A DNA stretch of 64,000 bases from JANNSO01 sp964485395. GTDB taxonomy: Bacteria; Spirochaetota; Spirochaetia; Treponematales; UBA12059. The DNA is taken from NCBI GenBank assembly GCA_964485395.1, contig CAZAJF010000002.1:124001-188000 (forward strand), read 5' to 3'. The notes under the pieces were generated by a model. The model was not told where the DNA came from and did not search any database. It was given only the letters and a program-made list of their open reading frames with translations. A program made the translations under genes and the position numbers. Of the stretch, positions 8,242-18,005 are shown in pieces (positions within the stretch are counted from its first letter, which is position 1; each line of letters opens with the position of its first letter).

Positions 8242-11200
8242 TCCTCTTTCTCGACTTCAAAGCTCACCATATTTTGCGTAGCTTCGGTCCAACCCTTACG
8301 TTCGACGTCGAACATATCCACCCGATAAAAAAACTCGAGTCGCCTTCGGCACCGTTCAAGATTAGTAGACGCAAGGAGGCTGTCGAGTAGGTCAAGGATT
8401 TTCTCTGCCGAATCTTTCCACCGATACGGATTACTTGGCTGAATAATGGAATATTTATTTGCCGGAAATTTTTCTTCTTGCTCTAAAAGGCTTTTCAGCC
8501 CTTGCACCAAATCGCTCGTGGTTACAAAAGAAAATAAATCCTCAGCTGGCACGATATGTGATCGAAGTTCATCAATCAACTCGCTGTGCCGCGCAAGCAC
8601 TGGTTTACCGAACGCTAAAGCCTCGAAAATCGGTAATCCGAACCCTTCATAGAACGATGGAAATACTAAACAGGTACAGTTTTTGAACAGCCTTGCTATT
8701 GAATCGGCAGATTGAGCACCGGAAACAATTTCCTCCACGTTGGGGAAGCTCCCGGGGCTCTCTCCGAGGACTTTAAAATGAATCTCGGGGAAAGCAACAG
8801 ACAAAAGCGGAACTACTTCAGCTAATCCCTTGTGATAGTATCGGTTGCCTACAATAAGCACATAAGGCTCGTACTTTTCTTTCTTTGCATCATCTAATCC
8901 CTGACTATTTTCCTTCACCCAATATTCCGCAGGATCCATCGAACAATGTGCAACAGCGTTTGTCACGGCCAATGATTCCGGGAAACGATTGTTGAACCGC
9001 CTCATTGAAAAATCGCTAATATAGACAAAACCGTCGGCATATTCAGACATTGTCCGCCAAACCGACTCTAAATGCGGCATTCTGATATAGTGACAATCCC
9101 AGGCAATCGTATCCAATACCGAAAAAACATTCACTGTGGAAATGTAAGACTGATCCCGCAACTCTGTCAGACTCCAGGGTTGGGTTAGACGAATACTTGC
9201 ATCGAAACACTGATCCGGCTGAAGCTGATGGACAACAGCGCCAGGAAAACGTTTATGCAAACAGTGAAAATCAGCCGACTCTGGCAATACCCAAAAATGG
9301 AGGTTCATTTTCTTCGATCCCGCCAATCGCGACAAAGGCTCAAGCAAAGCCAATATATAATGCGCGGTACCATTGAACCCAGGGGCAAGATTCCGGATGT
9401 CAAGCAAGACCTCACGTATTTTCTTATCTGCGAATCGTTGGTTGAGCAATCGCTCAAATCGAATTTCGGGCAGAACAGCCTGACTAACTAACGCCTTAGA
9501 ATGATCAGATGCCCGCATCAACTGCAGTGGCAAAGGAATCTTCCGTTCGCTCGTTGCACGCATCAATACTTTGTTGACCAAACGAGCGCTTACCCCACGC
9601 CTGTTGGCCCGTATGAACAGTTGGGCAAGAGCCGAATCGATATCCGCCGCATGTTCATCGAGCAAGCCAAAATCCCGAAATATTGCAGCTTTAAGCAACA
9701 CCGGTAAGCCCTCCACAACTCGACGCTCATTCTCAGGCATGCAAGAGATAATCCGTAAATTAGTCTCTACTTGTCCCGTGTAAGCAACTCTTGGTATTGC
9801 AAAGCCAAAGAGCGGATCTTTGACTGTAGTTTCTGCGAGTGTCAGAAGGTCCTGTGCTGCAAATTGCACTCCTCCAGGAATAAACAGAACAATGGCTTCG
9901 GCATCTACAGTAATCTGTTGCAACTTCCGATTTATGTTAGCAATACTACCGGTAATCACTTCAGTTGCGGAAAATTTAATGAAACCCGCATCTATCCTTG
10001 GCAAGACAGCTTCTTCCCCAAGAACGAAAACATGAAAATTAACTGATATGCCACCTAAAAAAAGGGGAGTGAAATAGTAAAGCCCTTTCTGTTCTTTCAC
10101 AATATCAACGTCTTCTGAACCAGGATTTTTATTTTTCTTCTGGCAGGTTTGTACGCCACTTGTATGCATTTCGATTAAGGCTTCAAGTGGGCCGTATACG
10201 GACTCCGACGAAAAATGAGCAATCGCGAAAGTGCGGGCTTTCTCTTCATACTCCCTGCGTAATTCTATATTTTTCATGAAACTTGTTACTGCTAGCGCAA
10301 ACGAGCGCACATCATTCGATACTACATAGGGCAAAGTCCCAAGGTCTGAAATACCATCGGCGGACACAGGCCATCCCACGTGCGCCTTACCCCAAGCAAG
10401 TGCTTCTATGGTTTTTATCTTCAAGCCAGTCCCATACAGACATGGATTTACGACAACACAGGCGTTCAGATATTCATCAGCGATCGAATCTACATATCCG
10501 AGAAATTTGACCGATGGATCTTTACTCTCAATGCAGCCTGCGAGCTTTCCAACAACACAAAGCGTTGCCGAAGGGACTTCTTCTTTGATAAGAGGCCAGA
10601 CCTCCTGCAAAAACTGATTGGCACCTCTAATGTTAAATTGGTTATCTGATCCGACAATAAGCACACGATCAGAAATACAATCTCGAGTAGACAGCTCTGG
10701 GAAATCTAAATCCATGGCCGTTATCAATACACGCTGATGTGGTAACATACTTACCAAGACATCATATTCAGTATGCTGAATGGCAAGAACAATATCTGCC
10801 CTTTCCAATAAGAAAACTTCCTGCTCCTGAGAAAGATCAATTCCGACTCTGTCCGTAATCCCCTGCCGGGCAAGGTTCTCTTTGAGACGACTAAATAGCT
10901 CGATTGAATCAATAATCTTTAAAAATCCGGTATGCTCGCTGGATACAAGGACTCGCCCCATCAGGGAGTATTCCGCTAGAACAACATCAGGCCTTAGTGA
11001 ATCAATCAACCGTCCAACTTCTGAAGAAAACCATATTGGACAGAACATTTCCTGAATTTCGCTTAGCTTAAGATCTATTCCGGCTTCATCAGACGGTAAC
11101 CTAAGATTACCCGCGGTCTCTAAATTAACACATGAATCGAAAATATAGAGATTCTCAACCAGCGAAGATAAATAACTGATGCTTTCTTGCGATACTTTTG

Positions 11201-11360
11201 GAATTCCCATAGGCTTAATCACAAGGCTAATACGGTACTTTTTACTTGAAAACCAGCGAAGCATTCTAAGAACGCGTATCTCATTTCCGGCAGATGGAGG
11301 ATATGGTAACACGTGCGTTACCATCAAAATATGAGGACGCGCAATATTCTGTCCATTCAT
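8238..11360 (-). CDS. Two-module glycosyltransferase (GT4 + central region + GT4)
   Basis: This 1040-residue protein contains two GT-B transferase modules. The first (about 1-390) begins HILMVTHVLPYPPSAGNEIR and has the donor-site segment GLKIKTIEALAWGKAHVGWP, typical of GT4 enzymes in exopolysaccharide loci. A central region (about 410-640) has no motif I can name. The second module (about 660-1010) has YVLIVGNRYYHKGLAEVVPL, then VFPSFYEGFGLPIFEALAFG with the E-x7-E donor motif, which is a strong GT4 signature. Such double transferases can add two successive sugars, but this is not shown here. The ATG at 11360 lies 350 bases after the next gene upstream and probably starts a transcript. The stop overlaps the start of the repeat glycosyltransferase. 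Confidence 0.85.
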   Translation of the reverse strand: MNGQNIARPHILMVTHVLPYPPSAGNEIRVLRMLRWFSSKKYRISLVIKPMGIPKVSQESISYLSSLVENLYIFDSCVNLETAGNLRLPSDEAGIDLKLSEIQEMFCPIWFSSEVGRLIDSLRPDVVLAEYSLMGRVLVSSEHTGFLKIIDSIELFSRLKENLARQGITDRVGIDLSQEQEVFLLERADIVLAIQHTEYDVLVSMLPHQRVLITAMDLDFPELSTRDCISDRVLIVGSDNQFNIRGANQFLQEVWPLIKEEVPSATLCVVGKLAGCIESKDPSVKFLGYVDSIADEYLNACVVVNPCLYGTGLKIKTIEALAWGKAHVGWPVSADGISDLGTLPYVVSNDVRSFALAVTSFMKNIELRREYEEKARTFAIAHFSSESVYGPLEALIEMHTSGVQTCQKKNKNPGSEDVDIVKEQKGLYYFTPLFLGGISVNFHVFVLGEEAVLPRIDAGFIKFSATEVITGSIANINRKLQQITVDAEAIVLFIPGGVQFAAQDLLTLAETTVKDPLFGFAIPRVAYTGQVETNLRIISCMPENERRVVEGLPVLLKAAIFRDFGLLDEHAADIDSALAQLFIRANRRGVSARLVNKVLMRATSERKIPLPLQLMRASDHSKALVSQAVLPEIRFERLLNQRFADKKIREVLLDIRNLAPGFNGTAHYILALLEPLSRLAGSKKMNLHFWVLPESADFHCLHKRFPGAVVHQLQPDQCFDASIRLTQPWSLTELRDQSYISTVNVFSVLDTIAWDCHYIRMPHLESVWRTMSEYADGFVYISDFSMRRFNNRFPESLAVTNAVAHCSMDPAEYWVKENSQGLDDAKKEKYEPYVLIVGNRYYHKGLAEVVPLLSVAFPEIHFKVLGESPGSFPNVEEIVSGAQSADSIARLFKNCTCLVFPSFYEGFGLPIFEALAFGKPVLARHSELIDELRSHIVPAEDLFSFVTTSDLVQGLKSLLEQEEKFPANKYSIIQPSNPYRWKDSAEKILDLLDSLLASTNLERCRRRLEFFYRVDMFDVERKGWTEATQNMVSFEVEKEE

Positions 11361-11712
11361 CAGGTTTCTCTCCTATTCTCTCTTGGAAAATTCTTAAAAC
11401 ACTAGTTTAATGAATTACGCAAAGTATCCACTCTTATAGCATTATTATAAATAATTCCTATTCGCACGCAGTAAGCAAGCTATATTCATAACGGAAGGGT
11501 CAGTGATGGTAAGAAATTAACAATTCACTCTCAGTACAAATCTTTCCTCTAAAATTCTACGGCTATTCTAGATATCCTTAACTACTGCTGAACTCTTAGG
11601 ATGTAAAGTCTTTTCACTATAGATAAAATGTAACCAGGAAATTTTGAAGGAGCAGAATGGATTCGCTTCCATTTTTCAAATCGTCATTTTCAGAACTGTC
11701 TTAATTTTTCTG
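11361..11712. other. Intergenic region, A+T-rich, no gene recognised
   Basis: About 350 bases separate the start of the double glycosyltransferase from the stop of the methyltransferase. The stretch is visibly A+T-rich. It must hold the leader of the 11360 gene, but I could not find a convincing -35/-10 pair: a good TATAAT on the minus strand near 11444-11449 has no acceptable -35 at 16-18 bases. A short plus-strand open frame overlapping the methyltransferase end has no family features. Confidence 0.5.
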
Positions 11713-12576
11713 TTATACTTTTTTATATATCATGAAAAAAGACGTCCATATCTGTCCATTATTGTCTGTAATAAATATATATGGGTACTGCGGATAGATA
11801 CCGATCATGCTAGCTATTTTCCAATAAACTTTAATAAATAATGATGGTCTTATTGCTCGCAAAGGCAATCCAAGAGTCATATCACAGTCGAATTTTTGAA
11901 GAAGCAATAATCCCGGGACATCTATAAATAAGCTCTGGATTTTCTCTTTTGTGAAGAAGTCGGTTTTAATATTCTTCACGTTTTTTATCAGAAATTCACT
12001 GGTCAATAAAACATATCCACCTGATCTAACAACACGTTTCATTTCTTCCAGTGATTGCCGGACAGCTTCTTCTCCACCAAAATGCTCTATTGATGAAAAC
12101 GAGAAGCAAAAATCAAAGCTATCGTTGTCAAAAGAAAGATTTAATGCATCTTCAGTTTTAAAAGATAGCTTGTCTTCAGGATAATCAAATGGAGCGAACA
12201 TTTTTGGATTCCTTAAAACAGTCGCATTCCCTTCATCATCTGAAAAACTGGTCATTCCATATAAGTCAGTGGCAAATACTTTTTTACAGTAATGGGCCAG
12301 GCGATATACAAAATGTTCATGTCCACTGGCAATGCCTAGTGCGGTCGTACAACCGTCGAGCATCCCTAAATCATTTAACACAGACAAAGCCATAGCGTGT
12401 TCCCAGTCTTTTCTATGCTTCCTAATACCCCTTCTTATAAGATCAACTTGATCTTGTTTGTGTAACTTTTCCATCCATGAGACTAGTTTATCATCTTGCC
12501 AATCATTAAGTGAGCATGATTTATTATAGTGTCTTCTTAGATTAACGCTTTCAGGAGTATGTGAATCTAATTTCAT
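11713..12576 (-). CDS. SAM-dependent methyltransferase, class I (type 11-like)
   Basis: About 287 residues with the class I Rossmann layout. Motif I is relaxed (CTTALGIASGHEHFVYRL in place of the usual G-x-G-x-G). An acidic residue follows the second strand (VFATDLYGM). Then comes LSFDNDSFDFCFSFSSIEHF, matching the F-D-x-V-x-x-x-x-x-x-E/H-H motif, and EEMKRVVRSGGYVLLTSEF matches the R-V-L-x-P-G-G motif. The start at 12576 (MKLDSHTP) has GGGG about seven bases upstream. An ATG at 12588 in the same frame would add four residues and cannot be excluded. The gene is alone between two A+T-rich gaps. Its substrate is unknown; sugar O-methylation or glycan capping is a guess from context. Confidence 0.75.
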   Translation of the reverse strand: MKLDSHTPESVNLRRHYNKSCSLNDWQDDKLVSWMEKLHKQDQVDLIRRGIRKHRKDWEHAMALSVLNDLGMLDGCTTALGIASGHEHFVYRLAHYCKKVFATDLYGMTSFSDDEGNATVLRNPKMFAPFDYPEDKLSFKTEDALNLSFDNDSFDFCFSFSSIEHFGGEEAVRQSLEEMKRVVRSGGYVLLTSEFLIKNVKNIKTDFFTKEKIQSLFIDVPGLLLLQKFDCDMTLGLPLRAIRPSLFIKVYWKIASMIGIYPQYPYIFITDNNGQIWTSFFMIYKKV

Positions 12577-13092
12577 AATTAACCCCATTAATAAAACTAA
12601 AGAGATTACAGCTTAGCCATTTGAATCTACTCACAGCATTCAAGATAAAATGCGAGAAAAAGTGCCTGATTTCCATCACACCTATTCGATAACGAATAAT
12701 GTAATGAATGCGTATCATGAAAGTCTATGGACACCCAAATCAGAGATTGACTCAAAACCAACCTTTCATCTTCTTTGCAAACCATGATGAGGCTAAAATC
12801 ATCCATATCGTGGATCTACTTATTCTCTTTCTTAACATAAGTTTCCATGATCTCAGTGCCCGCATTTTGTCTTTAAAGAAAATGCTTTTTTTAGTTAACC
12901 AGATTAAACGTGAACACTAAAAGATTAGCATCTAGCTGTTTTGAGCTTCGGATCTAATATACAATCCTTAGCCACACACAAAAAAAGTATCACTTTGCTA
13001 AATCTTTCTATCAATATACCCGACAACGAAGCATCCCTTATTCATTTTTAATCTTATCTAAAAAATTGAAATAATAAGCATATAGCGATTTG
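12577..13092. other. Intergenic region, A+T-rich, no gene recognised
   Basis: About 515 bases between the methyltransferase start and the sulfotransferase stop. I looked for transposase fragments, tRNA-like folds and open frames with family motifs. A plus-strand frame of about 70 codons (from 12708) lacks a ribosome site and any recognisable motif. No clear promoter or terminator was found. The composition is more A+T-rich than the flanking cys genes, which suggests a junction between separately acquired blocks. Confidence 0.5.
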
Positions 13093-14139
13093 TTAAATAA
13101 AATGTGAATACCTGGTCTTATGCAAAAAAGAATACACTTCATCAAAATTCTCAATTACATCGCAAAGATCGTCACTATTGATCTTTACGTGATTTGAAGT
13201 AAGCACCTGTGATTCGAGACCAAAATATTCCAACACTTTTCGTATTCCAACATCGCCGGAAACCAATTGTTCATAGGAAATACTCATCACATCACCTTCG
13301 GCATGTTTAGCGATCATGTCATCAACAAGTTTTTCAGCGTCCTGGTAAAGATCGATTTTTTGATATAAACCAATAGGATCAACATAAATTAATTTTCGAT
13401 TAATCTTATTTGTCTTTTTATCTTGTTTTTTTATGTTGAAGTTCCAATTTTCAGAATATAGTTTCTTTGCAATAATAGATGAGACAGCTTGTTTTACAAT
13501 ATTCTCCCTATAGAGGCGAAGATACTTGACATTGTAACGATTAAACATTGGAAACAAATCTGCATCATATTTCTTAATTTTCGTTGTAATAAACATTAAT
13601 GCTGGATCTATCACTTTATGCGGATACTCGATTAGTGATGGTATAATAAAAAAATCCTCTAGCCATTCAGAAAAAGCAGATTTCCCTCCTCTCACAAAAC
13701 CTTCAATCGGCTCGGCAAAACCATAGGCACGAGGATGTGAACTTATAAGATCAGTCAACATAGTGCCACCTGAGCGAGAAGTGAAAAGGCAGATTCCCCT
13801 TACCGCACCAGCCATTAGTCGTTCATTGTGTAGGCGTGCAATTCTATCGCTCTTAACATATTGAAAAGGCCGAAGTTCCCCCATTTTGAGATAACCTCCT
13901 GGCAAGGGGTGAAGATTTCCTTTTGGCCTAACTACAATTTCTACTGGAGTATAACCAGGTAAAACCTGTGGAATATTTATTTCGAAACCTTGTCCTACAT
14001 TACCGGCTTCTGCAATATCTGGTCGATTATCATAACAATCTGGCTCAAGCACAAAACGGCGATCAATTAAAATCTCTACATTTTTTTCGCACCAGCCCTT
14101 TATTCTATCAGGCCCGATAAAATCAACAAATCCATGCAT
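13093..14139 (-). CDS. Sulfotransferase with N-terminal beta-sandwich domain
   Basis: The 348-residue protein starts at the ATG at 14139, preceded by GGAG eight bases upstream. The longer start at 14175 has no ribosome site. Residues 1-85 match the small accessory domain G-x-V-D...I-x-G-W...R-P-D...G-F-x-x-x-x-P found attached to bacterial glycan-modifying enzymes. From residue 115, GICLFTSRSGGTMLTDLI is the 5'-phosphosulfate-binding loop, and LRLYRENIVKQAVSS (about 207-221) fits the 3'-phosphate-binding motif R...S of Stf0/LPS-type sulfotransferases. It would transfer sulfate from PAPS to a glycan. PAPS is made by the cysD-cysNC genes just upstream, a strong functional link. The acceptor is unknown. 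Confidence 0.82.
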   Translation of the reverse strand: MHGFVDFIGPDRIKGWCEKNVEILIDRRFVLEPDCYDNRPDIAEAGNVGQGFEINIPQVLPGYTPVEIVVRPKGNLHPLPGGYLKMGELRPFQYVKSDRIARLHNERLMAGAVRGICLFTSRSGGTMLTDLISSHPRAYGFAEPIEGFVRGGKSAFSEWLEDFFIIPSLIEYPHKVIDPALMFITTKIKKYDADLFPMFNRYNVKYLRLYRENIVKQAVSSIIAKKLYSENWNFNIKKQDKKTNKINRKLIYVDPIGLYQKIDLYQDAEKLVDDMIAKHAEGDVMSISYEQLVSGDVGIRKVLEYFGLESQVLTSNHVKINSDDLCDVIENFDEVYSFLHKTRYSHFI

Positions 14140-14434
14140 AGTGAAACTCCAGATATTCTTAATCAAGGATAGCATATATTTTTATGCCAAAGCTATCATC
14201 ATCACGCTGTCAGCAGATAATAGTCAGTAGGGGACAGCCGCTATGTTAGTAAAAGCTCACAACACACCACATCTTTAGCAAACGGGAATTTATCAGAGAT
14301 ATTATACTAACACCACAAGGATTCGCCTTCTCACAGATTGATTGACTATTCCTCTTTCCACACAATTCCATAATTATTTTCTTGGTTGAGCGAATAAAAC
14401 AGTCAATTACAGGCACCAGCTCGGAGGGCCCCTA

Positions 14435-16357
14435 TCATCTAAAGCCTACTGTTTTCATAAATGCGAGGCTTTCTTCCACGCATTCTTCTACTGTCATGTT
14501 TGAGGTCAGCAAATGTACCTCAGGGGTATAAGGAACTTCATACGGGTCATTTATCCCTGTAAAGTTAGGAATTTTATTTTCGCGTGCTTTTTTATACAAA
14601 CCCTTAGGGTCCCGAGATTCGCATTCTTCTATCGGGGTATCCACGAAAATTTCGATAAACTCATCTTTCTGGAACAATGCGCGAACGGAATCCCGATCAG
14701 ATCTATACGGGGAAACAAAACAAGCCAAGACTATCAGCCCAGCTTGTGTCATTAGTTTGGCGGTTTCTCCGATCCTGCGGATATTTTCTGCCCGGTCCTG
14801 CTCGGTAAAACCTAGATCCTTGCATAAGCCATGCCGTACGTTATCCCCGTCCAGAATAATCGTATGCTTACCCAAATAGAATAATTTTTTTTCCAGCATA
14901 TCGGCAATCGTCGACTTTCCCGAACCTGACAAACCGGTAAACCACAGAACAAGCGGCTTCTGCTGCTTAAGATGGGCACGAGCTTCCTTGGTAATGGAAA
15001 AAGCTTGCCAATGAACGTTGTCGCCTCGCCTCAAGCTATGTTGTATCATTCCGCTGGCGGCGGTTGCGTTGGTTTTCCTGTCGATCAAAAGGAAGGAGCC
15101 GCACCATTTATTTTCCGCATAGGGGCTGAATGGAATAACTTTATTCAAGGCTATTTCCACATTCCCTATCGCATTCATCTCAAGACGTTCAGCGGCCAAG
15201 GGCATGAAGGTAGCCGTATCGATCCTGTCGATTATCTTGGTAACCTGTACCAAAGCAGTTCCGTAAATATTCTTGAAAGTATAGGATCTACCGGCGACGA
15301 GTGCTTCGTTCTGCATCCAAACGAGGAATACTTTAAATTGATCCGAACACTCTTGCGCATCGCCAAGATGGACGAACGCATCTCCGCTGGAAACATCTAT
15401 CTGATCCGCGAGCACCAGGGATACCGAACTTTCTGCTTCCGCAGATTCCAATAAACCTGAGGCTCCCTGTATCCCGATCACCCTGGAGGTCCGGCCCGAT
15501 GGAAGTACTTTAATTTTATCGCCATTCAGGATTTTACCGGAACTGATTCTACCCGCGAATCCCCGGTAATTTATGGATGACTCGGGACTGAATGTTTTCA
15601 ATGCCGATACTTGCCAGCGATCCTGGACTAACCCCGGTTTGATGACGTACTGTACTGCAAATCTAAAAGGTTCATCGATCGGATCGGCTTTCGGGGATAT
15701 TCCGTCAAGCCAAGCCAAGATCGTGCTGCCTTCGTACCAAGGCATATTAGCGGATATTTCGGAAAGATTATCACCTAACAATGCGGATACGGGAATAGCA
15801 GTCCATTGCAGTTTCGATCCTACCGTATTTAAATCGGAAATAATCGTGGCGCAGGAGGCCTTCAGGTTAATGAATTTTTCTTCAGACCATCCGATGGTAT
15901 CCATCTTGTTGATGGCGAAGCACACTTGCTCTATGCCGCACAAAGCGCAGATCAAGCTATGTCTTCTCGTTTGAGTCAATACTCCAAGCCTCGCATCCAC
16001 AAGAATAATCGCGGCGTTGCAGTTTGAGGCGGCAGTGGCCATATTGCGGGTATATTCCTCGTGGCCGGGGGTATCCGCGACTATGAAAGAACGCTTCTTG
16101 GAACTGAAGTACCGATAAGCGACGTCAATCGTAATTCCTTGGTCGCGTTCCGCTATCAAACCATCGAGCAGCAAAGAAAAATCTATATGATCGCCGGCAT
16201 TTCCTATTCTTTTGCTTTCATCAACGAGCGTTTTATATTGATCGTCGAATACGTTACCGGTACGATACAGCAAATGCCCTATCAGCGTGGATTTTCCGTC
16301 ATCCACGCTACCGCAAGTCATAAAACGCAATTCGTCCGAGACATTTAAGGTACTCAT
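14435..16357 (-). CDS. cysNC: Bifunctional sulfate adenylyltransferase subunit 1 / adenylylsulfate kinase (CysNC)
   Basis: This 640-residue fusion has two parts. Residues 1 to about 430 are the GTPase subunit of ATP sulfurylase, with the P-loop GSVDDGKSTL (16-25), DTPGHEEYTRNMATAASN and NKMD motifs. Residues about 455-640 are APS kinase with the P-loop GLSGSGKSTIADMLE and FVDTPIEECESRDPKGLYKK. With CysD it makes APS from sulfate and ATP, and the kinase domain converts APS to PAPS, the donor for sulfotransferases. The ATG at 16357 shares its A with the TGA of cysD (TGATG), so the pair is coupled. A TTG one codon earlier is less likely. No PAPS reductase is nearby, so the product is probably used for sulfation rather than assimilation (inference). 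Confidence 0.95.
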   Translation of the reverse strand: MSTLNVSDELRFMTCGSVDDGKSTLIGHLLYRTGNVFDDQYKTLVDESKRIGNAGDHIDFSLLLDGLIAERDQGITIDVAYRYFSSKKRSFIVADTPGHEEYTRNMATAASNCNAAIILVDARLGVLTQTRRHSLICALCGIEQVCFAINKMDTIGWSEEKFINLKASCATIISDLNTVGSKLQWTAIPVSALLGDNLSEISANMPWYEGSTILAWLDGISPKADPIDEPFRFAVQYVIKPGLVQDRWQVSALKTFSPESSINYRGFAGRISSGKILNGDKIKVLPSGRTSRVIGIQGASGLLESAEAESSVSLVLADQIDVSSGDAFVHLGDAQECSDQFKVFLVWMQNEALVAGRSYTFKNIYGTALVQVTKIIDRIDTATFMPLAAERLEMNAIGNVEIALNKVIPFSPYAENKWCGSFLLIDRKTNATAASGMIQHSLRRGDNVHWQAFSITKEARAHLKQQKPLVLWFTGLSGSGKSTIADMLEKKLFYLGKHTIILDGDNVRHGLCKDLGFTEQDRAENIRRIGETAKLMTQAGLIVLACFVSPYRSDRDSVRALFQKDEFIEIFVDTPIEECESRDPKGLYKKARENKIPNFTGINDPYEVPYTPEVHLLTSNMTVEECVEESLAFMKTVGFR

Positions 16358-17250
16358 CAAAAATACCCTTCCTGTTTTTTCTTCTCCATGCTTCCGGATT
16401 GATCAAAATCGATCAAACGGCCAACCCGCTCCGAAACACTGGTAATTTCCATCTCTGCTATAAGTTCGTCCATCGTTTCAGCTTGTGATTCAACCGCAGC
16501 GCTCAATGGATAGCAGCCTAAGGTACGGAATCGGACTTTTTTCATCACCGGATGCTCCCCTTCCTCAAGAGGGAAGCGCTCGTCGTCATACATGAACAGC
16601 TGGCCTTTTCTCGATACGACAGGTCTTTCTTTTGCAAAATATAAAGGAACTACATCAAGGTTTTCACGCGCGATATAGCGCCAAATGTCCATTTCCGTCC
16701 AATTGGATAATGGGAATACCCTGATGCTCTCGCCCGGTCTTCGCTGAACGTTGTAGAGCCACCATAATTCCGGCCTCTGGTTTTTAGGATCCCAACGGTG
16801 ATTCCCGTCCCTGAACGAGAAAATTCGCTCTTTAGCACGACTTTTTTCTTCGTCCCGCCTGGCACCACCGAATATCATGTCAAACTCATACTGATTGAGT
16901 GCCTGTATCAGCCCCTCGGTTTTCATGATATCCGTATACCGGGCACTCCCGTGGGTAAACGGCGTTACTCCGGATGCGGCACCTTCTTTATTGGTATGAA
17001 CGATCAAATCAAGATTCAAGCGCTTAATTGTTGCATCCCTGAAACTGATCATCTCCTTGAACTTCCAACCGGTATCGACATGAAGCAATGGAAATGGCGG
17101 TTTCATCGGATAAAAAGCTTTTAAAGCCAGATCCAGCATCACCGTGGAATCTTTGCCGACCGAATACATCATCACAGGATTCTGCGCTTGAGCTGCAGCT
17201 TCCCTCAGTATCATCATGCTCTCAGCGACTAAATGGTCTATATTGGTCAT
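16357..17250 (-). CDS. cysD: Sulfate adenylyltransferase subunit 2 (CysD)
   Basis: A 297-residue PP-loop ATPase, close to the usual family length of about 300. VMMYSVGKDSTVMLDLALKA is the S-x-G-K-D-S PP-loop. LLHVDTGWKFKEM, FGGARRDEEKSRAKERIFS and RVFPLSNWTEMDIW are standard CysD blocks. It adenylates sulfate to APS together with CysN. I chose the ATG at 17250, giving the normal N-terminus MTNIDHLVAESM and an ATGA overlap with the stop of the permease gene. The open frame extends much further upstream, but that part lies inside the permease gene and has no CysD-like sequence. The overlap ties the sulfur importer directly to PAPS formation. Confidence 0.95.
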   Translation of the reverse strand: MTNIDHLVAESMMILREAAAQAQNPVMMYSVGKDSTVMLDLALKAFYPMKPPFPLLHVDTGWKFKEMISFRDATIKRLNLDLIVHTNKEGAASGVTPFTHGSARYTDIMKTEGLIQALNQYEFDMIFGGARRDEEKSRAKERIFSFRDGNHRWDPKNQRPELWWLYNVQRRPGESIRVFPLSNWTEMDIWRYIARENLDVVPLYFAKERPVVSRKGQLFMYDDERFPLEEGEHPVMKKVRFRTLGCYPLSAAVESQAETMDELIAEMEITSVSERVGRLIDFDQSGSMEKKKQEGYF

Positions 17251-18005
17251 TTTGACAAACCCCATTGTTCTCGTATTTTTGATTCGAGGTTCCTGAATAC
17301 CAATCGGTCGATGACAAGACCCAGAATAACGATTACCACCATTACCCCGATTACTCTCCCCATGTCGTTCAGTTCCCTGCCCATGGTCAAGAGTTGCCCC
17401 AAGCCGCTGCTTACATAAAGCAATTCTCCGGCCATCAAAGAACGCCAGGCAAATGTCCATCCCAATTTCATACCCGATATAACCGAGGGCAAGGCGGCCG
17501 GAAACACTACTTTCCAATAAAAAAAGAATCCTTGCGCTCCCATGGTGCGAGCTGCTTTAATCAATAGTGGCGGGGTATTTTTTACGCCGTCCGCGGTAGA
17601 GAGACAGATCGAAAAAACCGCACCCATTATTACGACGAATAGAATTGCGGTATCGGACAGACCAAACCAAAGAAGAGCCAAAGGCAACCAACAGACACTG
17701 GGTAACGATTGCATACCTAAGGCCAAAATCCCTAATGTATCCTGAAGTGTCCTTATCTTTCCGAGTAACAAACCGAGAGGAAGTCCAATGAGTACCGATA
17801 TTCCATAACCCAAGAATATTCGCTGGAAGCTTTTTGCTATCGCAATAGGAAAACTTCTATCCGCGATTCCGTTAAAAATAGACTCAAAGACATTGCTGGC
17901 TGAAGGGAAAATATAAGATGGCCACAATTTCAATCGAAATAATACTTCCCATACAATAATGATCAGAGAGAAAAAGAGGAATCTGCTAATCCATTTTCGG
18001 GCCAT
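17247..18005 (-). CDS. ssuC: ABC transporter permease, sulfonate/nitrate/taurine family (SsuC/TauC-like)
   Basis: The 252-residue membrane protein has about six hydrophobic segments (for example WISRFLFFSLIIIVWEVLF and GYGISVLIGLPLGLLLG). The EAA-type cytoplasmic loop KAARTMGAQGFFFYWKVVFP, ending in P-A-A-L-P, contacts the ATPase. The start at 18005 has a strong GGGAG five bases upstream, so the 27-base extension to 18032 is not needed. It overlaps the end of the ATPase gene by 20 bases and the start of cysD by four. The family imports sulfonates, taurine, nitrate or sulfate esters. Fusion to cysD by overlap suggests the cargo feeds sulfate activation, so sulfate itself or an ester may be the real substrate. 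No sulfonate monooxygenase is present in the window. Confidence 0.85.
   Translation of the reverse strand: MARKWISRFLFFSLIIIVWEVLFRLKLWPSYIFPSASNVFESIFNGIADRSFPIAIAKSFQRIFLGYGISVLIGLPLGLLLGKIRTLQDTLGILALGMQSLPSVCWLPLALLWFGLSDTAILFVVIMGAVFSICLSTADGVKNTPPLLIKAARTMGAQGFFFYWKVVFPAALPSVISGMKLGWTFAWRSLMAGELLYVSSGLGQLLTMGRELNDMGRVIGVMVVIVILGLVIDRLVFRNLESKIREQWGLSK

Noticed and set aside
11441..11480. Promoter for the 11360 gene based on TATAAT at 11449-11444
   Set aside because: No hexamer close to TTGACA at 16-18 bases. The nearest TTGCTT is 23 bases away.
11644..11841. Small plus-strand gene overlapping the methyltransferase end
   Set aside because: Hydrophobic residues come from A+T-rich codons. 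It overlaps real coding sequence on the other strand and has no family features.
12708..12920. Small plus-strand gene (70 codons)
   Set aside because: No ribosome site, no motif, opposite to all neighbours and in A+T-rich sequence where chance frames are expected.
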